A stretch of DNA of 6,249 nt from an uncultured Bacteroidota bacterium (lineage in GTDB: Bacteria; Bacteroidota; Bacteroidia; Flavobacteriales; Flavobacteriaceae): contig CAIRNC010000262.1 in the NCBI GenBank assembly GCA_903879875.1, forward strand, positions 1-6,249, given 5' to 3'. The notes under the pieces are model-generated. The model saw only the letters and a program-made list of their open reading frames with translations, had not been told where the DNA came from and ran no database searches. The stretch's first letter is position 1; the number at the start of each line of letters is the position of its first letter. The translations under genes and the position numbers were made by a program. This document shows positions 1 through 6,249 of this stretch, in pieces.

Positions 1-438
1 ACAGTATTGTCTCGTAAAATTGCTGAGTTAGGTATTTATCCTGCAGTGGATCCATTGGATTCTACTTCTAGAATTTTGACTCCACAAATTATTGGAGACG
101 AACATTATAACTGTGCACAAAGAGTAAAAGAAATTCTTCAAAAATACAAACAATTACAAGATATTATCGCAATTCTTGGTATGGAAGAACTTTCTGAAGA
201 CGATAAATTATCAGTTTCAAGAGCTAGACGTGTACAACGTTTCTTGTCTCAACCTTTCCACGTAGCGGAACAATTTACAGGATTAAAAGGAGTTTTAGTT
301 GACATCAAAGATACTATCAAAGGATTTAATATGATTATTGATGGTGAATTAGATCACTTGCCAGAAGCCGCTTTCAACCTTAAAGGAACTATTGAAGACG
401 CTATCGAAGCAGGAGAAAAAATGTTGGCAGAAGCATAA
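1..438 (+). CDS. atpD: ATP synthase F1 subunit beta, C-terminal part (5' end outside window)
   Basis: This is the last 145 codons of the catalytic beta subunit of F1Fo ATP synthase, which makes or hydrolyses ATP on the cytoplasmic face of the inner membrane. The frame is open from base 1, so the gene is cut by the window edge; the TTG at base 7 is an internal leucine codon, not a start. Recognisable family segments are IYPAVDPLDSTSR near the left end and, in the C-terminal helical domain, MEELSEDDKLSVSRARR followed by RFLSQPFHVAEQFTG. EELSEDD (bases 184-204) corresponds to the DELSEED segment that contacts the rotating gamma subunit. The nucleotide-binding P-loop lies in the missing part. The stop at 436-438 is 25 bases before atpC, consistent with co-transcription. 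Identification is very secure. Confidence 0.98.
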   Translation, partial: TVLSRKIAELGIYPAVDPLDSTSRILTPQIIGDEHYNCAQRVKEILQKYKQLQDIIAILGMEELSEDDKLSVSRARRVQRFLSQPFHVAEQFTGLKGVLVDIKDTIKGFNMIIDGELDHLPEAAFNLKGTIEDAIEAGEKMLAEA

Positions 439-463
439 AAATATAATTCATAACTCAAAAATT

Positions 464-745
464 ATGATTTTAGAAATAGTATCACCAGAAGCAAAATTAT
501 TTTCAGGAGAAGTAACTTCAGTTTCAGTTCCTGGAGTTGATGGAGATTTTCAAATGTTAAACAATCACGCTGCCATAGTTTCTATTTTAACGGCAGGAAA
601 TATTAAAATAGCTTCTAATAGTTTCAATTTAGGAAATGAATCAGATTCAAAATTTATCAAATCAAATGATCAAAAATATCATTTAGCGATAAATTCTGGC
701 ACATTAGAAATGAAAGACAACAAAGTCATTATTCTTGTTGACTAA
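464..745 (+). CDS. atpC: ATP synthase F1 subunit epsilon, short form
   Basis: This 93-residue protein is the epsilon subunit of F1Fo ATP synthase, part of the central stalk that couples proton flow to catalysis. It starts MILEIVSPEAKLFSGEV and carries the family core DGDFQMLNNHAAIVSIL (about residues 26-42), ending in LAINSGTLEMKDNKVIILVD. The start at 464 is chosen because the family begins with this hydrophobic first strand. An in-frame ATG at 392 would add 24 lysine-rich residues encoded inside atpD and is unlikely. The protein covers only the N-terminal beta-sandwich; the C-terminal helical hairpin of the roughly 135-residue E. coli type is absent, because the stop follows the last strand. 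As far as I know this short form is usual in Bacteroidota. Residues 51-72 are a polar loop rich in Asn and Ser. There is no Shine-Dalgarno sequence, only an A-rich leader. Confidence 0.95.
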   Translation: MILEIVSPEAKLFSGEVTSVSVPGVDGDFQMLNNHAAIVSILTAGNIKIASNSFNLGNESDSKFIKSNDQKYHLAINSGTLEMKDNKVIILVD

Positions 746-831
746 AAATTGAATGCATTACTTTGGAATTTTAAAATTACATAGTAAATCAAAACGCTTC
801 AATAATCCCTTATTTTTCCGTTTATAAATAC

Positions 832-839
832 TACTTTTG
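832..839 (+). promoter_or_regulatory. candidate Bacteroidota -7 promoter element
   Basis: TACTTTTG at 832-839 fits the Bacteroidota -7 consensus TAnnTTTG exactly. It lies in the 116-base gap between atpC and the next gene, and a transcript starting just after it would have a leader of roughly 15 bases before the ATG at 862. The -33 half (TTTG or TTG) is not well matched; only a T-run at 813-817 lies upstream. A short motif in AT-rich DNA can occur by chance, so this is tentative. If real, it gives the outer-membrane protein gene its own promoter, separate from atpDC. Confidence 0.35.
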
Positions 840-861
840 AGTTTTTTGAGTTAAAGTATTT

Positions 862-3800
862 ATGCTAAAACAGTTTCTTTTTTGGATTGTATTAGGTTTT
901 TTTTCTGGTCTTCAAGCTCAGGAAATCAGCACGCCTTATAAAAACAAAAAGATACTTGTTTCAAAAGACACTGTTCCAATTGACAATGTAAGTGTAAATC
1001 CAAGTTTTTTTAAACTTTTGGATGCTAAAAATATAGCAATTGACACCTCTTTTTACAAAGTCAATTTCCAAAAAGGAATCATCATTTTCAATAAAAAAAG
1101 GGCCGTTTTAAAAGATACTTTAACGGTACGGTATTTAAAATTCCCGGATTATTTAACTAAAGAATACAGTATTTACGACAAAAGTCGTGTGGTAAGTAAC
1201 GATGCTGCAGTTGGTGATTTATACAATGTTGAACAGGAACCAATCAAAAAATTTGTTCCTTTTGACGGATTGACTACTTCTGGTAGCATCTCGCGTGGCA
1301 TCACTATTGGTAACAATCAAAACGCAGTTGTCAACTCCGCTTTAGATTTGCAAATCACTGGAAAATTATCTAATAAAGTTAGCCTCCGCGCGTCTATTCA
1401 AGACAGTAATATTCCATTACAACAAGGCGGGTATTCACAAAAATTAGATGAATTTGACCAAATATTTATTGAACTGTTTAGTGACAAATGGAGTGTTCGA
1501 GTAGGTGATTTGTTTTTAGAAAACAGAAAATCAAAATTTCTAAATTTTAATAAAAAAGTGCAAGGTTTATCTGCCAATTTTGAATTTGGAACTCCAGAAA
1601 ACAAAACATCCGTTTTTGCTTCAGCAGCATTAGTTCGTGGACAATATGCAAAAAGCAATTTTGTAGGTCAAGAAGGCAATCGGGGACCTTATAAATTAAA
1701 AGGTCAAAACGGCGAACTATATGTGCTTGTGATTTCAGGCTCAGAGCGGGTTTATGTAAATGGACTTCTGTTAAAACGTGGAGAAAACAACGATTATACA
1801 ATTGATTATAACGCGGGTGAAATAAAATTCACGACGCTTTTTCCCATCACTTCCGAAATGCGAATCAGTATCGAATACCAATATTCCGACCGAAGCTATA
1901 CGCGATTTGTTACCTATGCTGGTGCTACTCATGAAGAAAAAAAATGGAGTCTTGGCGGCTATTTGTATTCCGAAAACGACATGAAAAACCAACCGTTACA
2001 GCAATCACTTTCGACTGAACAAGTACAAGCTTTGGTAAATGCAGGTGACAATCCAGATTTAATGACGGCGCCTTCTGCTTATATTGATAACTATTCTGCA
2101 AATAAAATTTTATACAGAAAAACAGTGTTTAATGGTGTTTCGATTTTTGAGTTTTCAAACAATCCAGCTGACGAATTATACAATGTTAAGTTTGCCTTTA
2201 TTGGAACAAAACTTGGTAATTATAAGGTGTCAAACTCGAATACTGTTGGAAGAATTTTTCAATATGTTGCGCCAATAAATGGTGAATTACAGGGCGATTA
2301 TGAACCTATAGTTCGATTAATAGCACCAACAAAAATACAGATTGCTACGGTTTTAGGAAAATTCAATCCTTCTGAAAAAACCAATTTAGATTTTGAAATC
2401 GGCATCAGCAATAACGATAAAAACTTATTTTCTTCCAAAGATGATTCCGATAACCAAGGATTGGCGGGAAAATTCAATGTAAAACAACGGTTGTTTTCCA
2501 AACTATGGAAAGTTGATTTCTTTGCCAATTTTCAAATGGTTCAAAAACAATTCAAAACCATAGAACGTCTTTTTACGATAGAGTTCGACCGAGATTGGAA
2601 TTTAACCAACCCAATAGGCAATCAAAGTTTATGGGTTTCAGGACTTTCCTTTCAGTTACCACAAAAGGGAATCTTGACCTATCAATTCGAAAAATTAGAT
2701 TTCTCGGAAAGTTTTTCTGGTAAAAGACATGTGATGAATGGCATTTTCAAATTGAAAAACTGGAGTTTTCAAAATAACGGAAGTTATTTGCAAAGTGACG
2801 GAACTTATGCTACTTCAAAATTTTTAAGAAACCAAACACAAGCTCGTTTTCATTATAAAAAAAACTGGATGGCTGGAAGTTTTAGAATTGAAGACAATCA
2901 AGAAAAGTTAAAAATTAGCAATCAATTTTCGGCATTAAGCCAACGATTTAGAGAGTTTGGAGCAATAATTGGACGAGGCGATTCCACTAAAGTTTTTGTG
3001 GAATTGGGTTATTTGAACCGTACCAATGATAGTTTACAAAACGGATTTTTAAAGCGTGTCAATGTTTCGGAATCGTATTATTTGAAATCAAAATTAATTC
3101 AAACGGAGAAAAGTAATTTATCCGTTTTTATCAATTATAGAAATCTGAAATTTGAAGATAAAACCAGACCAAACGAACCTTCGCTGAATTCGAGAATACT
3201 CTATAATGACCGATTTTTCAATCAATTATTGCAACTGAATTCGACTTATGAAAACACTTCTGGAACTATTGCGCAGCAAGAATTTACCTATCTTGAAGTT
3301 GATCCCGGAAAAGGAATTTATACTTGGATTGATTATAACGGTAACGGAATTCAGGAATTGCAAGAATTTGAAGTAGCGCCATTTCCAGATCAGGCTAAGT
3401 ATATTCGGATTTATTTGCCCAATCAAGTTTTTAAAAAAACGCATCAAAATAAATTTTCTCTTTCCGTAACATTGAATCCAAATCAATGGCAAAATGAGAT
3501 GGGTTTCAAGAAATTATTATCTTATTTTTATAATCAAACGGCTTATTTGAGTGAAAGAAAAATTATAAGAAATGGTAATGGTTTCGACTTCAATCCGTTC
3601 AATTCTGACAACAATGACCTCCTCGGATTGAACACGAGTTTTAGAAACAGTTTGTTTTTCAATCGTGGTAAACAAAGACATTCTGTCACCTATTCTTACC
3701 TTTCTAGTCAAACCAAAAACTTGCTTTCGTATGGGTCACAAGAAAATAGAAGTAGTTCGCATCAATTGCAATATGCGCATTTGGTTCAAAAAAGTTGGCT

Positions 3801-4272
3801 TTTTGGTTCCAGTGAAAAAACGATTCAAGCATCATCTTACTCAGAAAATTATGGAGCTAAAAACTATGAATTAAAAGGCTTTCAATTGGCTCCAAAGATT
3901 TCTTATTTGTTTTCTCAAAATGCCAGTTGGGATATCTTTTATGAATTTCAAAATAAAAAAAATAAAATTGGTGATTTAGAGCAATTAGACCAACAACGAT
4001 TTGGCACTTCCTTTTCATTCTCTAGTAAAAAACAATTTACAATGAATGGTGAATTTTCATTGTATGAAAATAATTTCAAAGGAAATGATCAATCGCCAGT
4101 GGCTTATCAAATGTTAGAAGGTTTGCAAAGTGGAAAAAATATGACTTGGCGGCTTTTAATTCAGAAAAAATTAACCGATTATTTGGATATTAATTTCAAT
4201 TATCAAGGCAGAAAAAGTGAAACAAGTCAAGCCATTCATACGGGAAGCGTTCAATTGCGGGCTTATTTTTAA
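862..4272 (+). CDS. predicted outer-membrane beta-barrel protein, conserved Bacteroidota family of unknown function
   Basis: This 1136-residue protein has a Sec-type signal peptide (residues 1-19, cleavage likely after GLQA). Its N-terminal region (about 25-115) is beta-rich. Next comes a segment with SRGITIGNNQNAVVNSALDL (from residue 144), then VRVGDLFLE (212-220), FNKKVQGL (229-236), GQEGNRGPYKLKG (269-281) and SERVYVNG (294-301) leading into NDYTIDYNAGEIKF (310-323). From memory, similar blocks recur in large exported Bacteroidota proteins, and the VNG...DYTIDY...G pattern faintly recalls SprA of the T9SS, but this is not SprA, which is about twice as long. The rest is mostly alternating hydrophobic and polar strands. 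It ends GSVQLRAYF, with hydrophobic residues at alternate positions and a final Phe, like a BAM-recognised beta-signal. DYNGNGIQELQE (824-835) resembles a calcium-binding EF-hand loop. I see no cysteines. The frame is intact. Function is unknown; a channel or surface-assembly role is only a guess. Confidence 0.85.
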   Translation: MLKQFLFWIVLGFFSGLQAQEISTPYKNKKILVSKDTVPIDNVSVNPSFFKLLDAKNIAIDTSFYKVNFQKGIIIFNKKRAVLKDTLTVRYLKFPDYLTKEYSIYDKSRVVSNDAAVGDLYNVEQEPIKKFVPFDGLTTSGSISRGITIGNNQNAVVNSALDLQITGKLSNKVSLRASIQDSNIPLQQGGYSQKLDEFDQIFIELFSDKWSVRVGDLFLENRKSKFLNFNKKVQGLSANFEFGTPENKTSVFASAALVRGQYAKSNFVGQEGNRGPYKLKGQNGELYVLVISGSERVYVNGLLLKRGENNDYTIDYNAGEIKFTTLFPITSEMRISIEYQYSDRSYTRFVTYAGATHEEKKWSLGGYLYSENDMKNQPLQQSLSTEQVQALVNAGDNPDLMTAPSAYIDNYSANKILYRKTVFNGVSIFEFSNNPADELYNVKFAFIGTKLGNYKVSNSNTVGRIFQYVAPINGELQGDYEPIVRLIAPTKIQIATVLGKFNPSEKTNLDFEIGISNNDKNLFSSKDDSDNQGLAGKFNVKQRLFSKLWKVDFFANFQMVQKQFKTIERLFTIEFDRDWNLTNPIGNQSLWVSGLSFQLPQKGILTYQFEKLDFSESFSGKRHVMNGIFKLKNWSFQNNGSYLQSDGTYATSKFLRNQTQARFHYKKNWMAGSFRIEDNQEKLKISNQFSALSQRFREFGAIIGRGDSTKVFVELGYLNRTNDSLQNGFLKRVNVSESYYLKSKLIQTEKSNLSVFINYRNLKFEDKTRPNEPSLNSRILYNDRFFNQLLQLNSTYENTSGTIAQQEFTYLEVDPGKGIYTWIDYNGNGIQELQEFEVAPFPDQAKYIRIYLPNQVFKKTHQNKFSLSVTLNPNQWQNEMGFKKLLSYFYNQTAYLSERKIIRNGNGFDFNPFNSDNNDLLGLNTSFRNSLFFNRGKQRHSVTYSYLSSQTKNLLSYGSQENRSSSHQLQYAHLVQKSWLFGSSEKTIQASSYSENYGAKNYELKGFQLAPKISYLFSQNASWDIFYEFQNKKNKIGDLEQLDQQRFGTSFSFSSKKQFTMNGEFSLYENNFKGNDQSPVAYQMLEGLQSGKNMTWRLLIQKKLTDYLDINFNYQGRKSETSQAIHTGSVQLRAYF

Positions 4273-4373
4273 AATGAAATCATTTTTTAATCAGTTAAAA
4301 ATTCTATTACTTGATTGTGAATTACATAATTCTTTTTACTTTATGTGAAGCCTATTTACCACAAATTCTTTAT

Positions 4374-4421
4374 TAAAAAAGCCTTGATGAAAACGGAAAA
4401 GTTTTACACAAGGCTTTTTTA
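4374..4421. terminator. bidirectional intrinsic terminator between convergent genes
   Basis: A 13-base-pair stem is formed by 4374-4386 and 4409-4421 (TAAAAAAGCCTTG against CAAGGCTTTTTTA). Inside it, after a 3x3 internal loop, AAAAC (4390-4394) pairs with GTTTT (4401-4405) around a six-base loop. The GC core is flanked by six A on the left and six T on the right, so the RNA ends in a U-run on either strand. It lies 101 bases past the stop of the outer-membrane protein gene and 20 bases past the stop of the multicopper oxidase gene, so it probably ends both transcripts. Confidence 0.88.
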
Positions 4422-4441
4422 TAAAAGTGCAATTTTGGTTA

Positions 4442-6148
4442 TTAATTCTTTATCATTTTACCGGAATAAAAATTGGTATTATTTTTTACAATAACTTGAT
4501 AAACACCACTTGATAAGCAACTTACGTCAATTAACATATTGTTTTTTGATTTGCTTGTCCCTACTACTTTTCCCGTTGCGTCGGTAATTTTCACATCATA
4601 ATCAGATGTAGATTCTGGAATATTGATGCTAAATGAATCATTCACAGGATTAGGGCTAATGTTAATGGTTTTAGTTAAAACTAAATTTTGGTTGTCAGTA
4701 TTCAAATTCGATTTTACCAAAAATTGTCCCATCATACCTGCATCTTCGTGCATTAAAATATGACAATGATACATATAAGGCATCATATCATCTTCAAAAG
4801 TATCGAAATTTGTTATAAAACTAACTGTTTCATTCGGATAAATTAAAACTTCATCTTTCCTTCCTCTTTCAAATAATGGAGGCATATTTCCATCTCTATC
4901 CAATAGATAAAATTGTACATCATGAATATGGAACGGATGTGCCACCATAGTTTGATTGGTAATTTGCCAGATTTCAGTGTTGTCTAAAGGTATTATATAA
5001 TCGATTCTATCCATATCAAACAACAATCCGTTCATATAAAAAGGACCATCCATAGACATTGGATTTAGTGCGGTCATATTTATGGTTCGAGTTATATTTG
5101 AAGTAGAAGCTGAAATTGGTGTAAAAACAGCTAATGTTGTTGGTGTAGAAAGCACAGGATTGGAAGTTTGTGCACCAATATTAAGTTGTAGTAAATTAAA
5201 ATCTATGCCATTTATAGGGCTATCCATTGGAGGGCTTCCTGGTGGCATTGGCATTGTTGGTCCGCCTTGGAGACCAATAGGCAACTCCGATGCATAACTC
5301 ATTAATTGGATGCTTTGACCATTCATTCCATTTAGGTCAACCAGAATCTCATAACGTTCTCCTGGTGAAACCCGAATTCGGGTTGCGTTAATTGGAGCGT
5401 TTAATAAACCGCCATCACTAGCTATAATCTTAAAACTTTTATTAGCGGTAAAACCAAAATTAAAACTTCTTTCTCCAGCTGCATTCAACAATCGTAATCG
5501 AATGATTTGAGAAGGGACATTTAAAAATACGGACTGCCCATAATTCGCTCTGACGCCATTCACGATTGCTAAACTGTCTTGCATCCCTAAAGGCATCAAC
5601 TGATTATTATTGTTAAATTGGGCTGTTTGGACAATTATAGGAAAATCGTCTTGACCATAAGTTCGTGGCAAATTTAATGCTGCTTCTTCAGGATCTTTTA
5701 CAATAATTAATCCAGCAGCACCTTTTATAGCATGTTCTGCCGTTTTTCCATGAAAATGAGGGTGATACCAATAGGTAGCGGCCTTGTCTAAAACGGTAAA
5801 CTGTGGATTCCAAGTTGTACCATTCAATATTGGAGTGTGTGGCCCACCATCGTTCATTGCTGCAACGTGCATACCGTGCCAATGTACACTAGTTGATTCA
5901 CCAATTTGATTAGTAACCATAATGTTTGCATTTTGTCCTTTCTCTAATATCAAAGTTGGACCAAGATAGGGGCTCCCATTAAAACCAAAGGTTTGCGTTG
6001 GGTTTCCTGGCAAAAAAGAAACTGTTCCAGTGTTCATGGTCAAGTTTATATTGTTACCTGAAAGCGTGCTAGGAATAGGAAGTGCCGTTTGACTGTTTAC
6101 ATTTAAAGTAAAAATAAATGCAAATAAAAGTAAAATTTTAATTTTCAT
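4442..6148 (-). CDS. CueO-like multicopper oxidase with T9SS C-terminal sorting domain
   Basis: This 568-residue exported oxidase couples one-electron substrate oxidation to reduction of O2 to water. A Sec signal peptide (about 1-18) has no twin arginine. All copper ligands are visible: HWHG (H89, H91), HPH (H129, H131), HPFHIH (H404, H407, H409) and HCHILMHEDAGM (H461, C462, H463, H467), with M472 as type 1 axial ligand. Blocks DGGP (100-103), HGKTAEHAIKGAAGLIIV (133-150), RLRLLNAAGERSFNF (217-231), IIASDGGLL (241-249) and HEDAGMM (467-473) match E. coli CueO closely. D100 and E468 correspond to CueO residues D112 and E506, implicated in proton delivery. CueO's long Met/His-rich insert is absent; only a Pro/Met loop (about 295-309) lies in that region. 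Residues 494-568 (INISPNPVNDSFSINIP to SGKMIKN) are a type A T9SS sorting domain, predicting secretion or surface attachment. The start overlaps the upstream gene by 11 bases. The substrate is unproven: Cu(I) or phenolics are possible. Confidence 0.94.
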   Translation of the reverse strand: MKIKILLLFAFIFTLNVNSQTALPIPSTLSGNNINLTMNTGTVSFLPGNPTQTFGFNGSPYLGPTLILEKGQNANIMVTNQIGESTSVHWHGMHVAAMNDGGPHTPILNGTTWNPQFTVLDKAATYWYHPHFHGKTAEHAIKGAAGLIIVKDPEEAALNLPRTYGQDDFPIIVQTAQFNNNNQLMPLGMQDSLAIVNGVRANYGQSVFLNVPSQIIRLRLLNAAGERSFNFGFTANKSFKIIASDGGLLNAPINATRIRVSPGERYEILVDLNGMNGQSIQLMSYASELPIGLQGGPTMPMPPGSPPMDSPINGIDFNLLQLNIGAQTSNPVLSTPTTLAVFTPISASTSNITRTINMTALNPMSMDGPFYMNGLLFDMDRIDYIIPLDNTEIWQITNQTMVAHPFHIHDVQFYLLDRDGNMPPLFERGRKDEVLIYPNETVSFITNFDTFEDDMMPYMYHCHILMHEDAGMMGQFLVKSNLNTDNQNLVLTKTINISPNPVNDSFSINIPESTSDYDVKITDATGKVVGTSKSKNNMLIDVSCLSSGVYQVIVKNNTNFYSGKMIKN

Positions 6149-6249
6149 TTTTAATGAATTTTTGAATGAAACTCATGCCTTCTTTGGTAGTAATGTTTAT
6201 AAAATACATGCCATTTGCTAAATTAGAAAGTGCTATATTTTGAATTTCG
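6138..6249 (-). CDS. C-terminal end of a probable T9SS-exported protein (5' end outside window)
   Basis: Reading the - strand from base 6248 gives an open frame of 36 codons ending with TAA at 6138-6140; the rest lies beyond the right edge. The tail contains IALSNLANGMYFINITT and then SFIQKFIKNEN. The pattern of a Leu-x-x-Gly-(Met/Val)-Tyr turn, a beta-strand, a short turn and a final strand ending in Lys-Phe-Ile-Lys-Asn is the end of a type A T9SS sorting domain. It parallels the end of the neighbouring oxidase (SSGVYQVIVKNN, then GKMIKN). The product is therefore probably exported across the outer membrane by the T9SS. Its stop lies inside the start of the oxidase gene: the last 11 bases of this frame are the first 11 of the oxidase. 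This suggests one transcript and translational coupling. What the main body of the protein does cannot be seen here. Confidence 0.85.
   Translation of the reverse strand, partial: EIQNIALSNLANGMYFINITTKEGMSFIQKFIKNEN

Noticed and set aside
392..463. N-terminal extension of AtpC from an in-frame ATG inside atpD
   Set aside because: It would add 24 Lys-rich residues unlike any epsilon N-terminus, and it lies wholly or mostly within the atpD frame. The family start MILEIVSPE fits the ATG at 464.
767..778. Perfect 12-base palindrome AATTTTAAAATT between atpC and the next gene, considered as an operator or terminator
   Set aside because: It contains only A and T, has no GC stem and no following T-run. 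Such palindromes are expected by chance in DNA this AT-rich.
1398..1992. Three open frames on the - strand (1398-1658, 1547-1801, 1771-1992)
   Set aside because: They lie antisense inside the intact outer-membrane protein gene, overlap one another and encode no recognisable protein; they are shadows of the coding strand.
2084..3874. Other open frames of 64-88 codons on either strand within the large gene
   Set aside because: All overlap a continuous reading frame with clear protein-like sequence and none has its own start context, signal or family motif.
4271..4290. Small inverted repeat AAAATGA / TCATTTT just after the large gene, followed by T residues
   Set aside because: The loop is only two bases unless the inner pair opens, the stem is nearly all A/T, and a far stronger hairpin lies about 85 bases downstream.
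4274..4348. A 24-codon frame starting one base after the outer-membrane protein stop
   Set aside because: It is very short, Phe/Leu/Asn-rich as expected from AT-rich DNA, and has no recognisable motif or ribosome-binding context. It cannot be told from chance.
5082..5297. A 71-codon + strand frame opposite the oxidase
   Set aside because: It is the antisense of the Pro/Gly/Met-rich loop and neighbouring region of the oxidase; its Gly/Val-rich composition follows from that and not from a real gene.

Overview
The window looks like chromosomal DNA from a member of the Bacteroidota, most probably Flavobacterium or a close relative. It is AT-rich and has no Shine-Dalgarno sequences before its starts. 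It carries a short Bacteroidota-type ATP synthase epsilon subunit, and two proteins end in type IX secretion system (T9SS) sorting domains. One likely promoter fits the Bacteroidota TAnnTTTG element. The assignment rests on these family features only; no database search was possible.

Left part, + strand: the 3' end of atpD (ATP synthase F1 beta, cut by the left edge) is followed after 25 bases by atpC (F1 epsilon, complete at 93 residues). After a 116-base gap with a candidate promoter comes a 1136-residue exported protein. It is predicted to be an outer-membrane beta-barrel of a family conserved in Bacteroidota with no known function.

Right part, - strand: a complete 568-residue CueO-like multicopper oxidase has a Sec-type signal peptide, all copper ligands and a C-terminal T9SS sorting domain. 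Immediately upstream, overlapping it by 11 bases, is the last 36 codons of another gene whose product also ends like a T9SS cargo protein. The two therefore probably form one operon of exported proteins. The two strands converge on a strong hairpin at 4374-4421 with T-tracts in both directions, the likely shared terminator.

All genes with both ends in the window are intact. I see no RNA gene, mobile element, CRISPR array or phage-like region, and no gene-free stretch longer than 169 bases. I do not see a clearly new multi-gene system. The points most worth following up are the surface-targeted CueO-like oxidase and its overlapping T9SS partner, and the uncharacterised 1136-residue outer-membrane protein.
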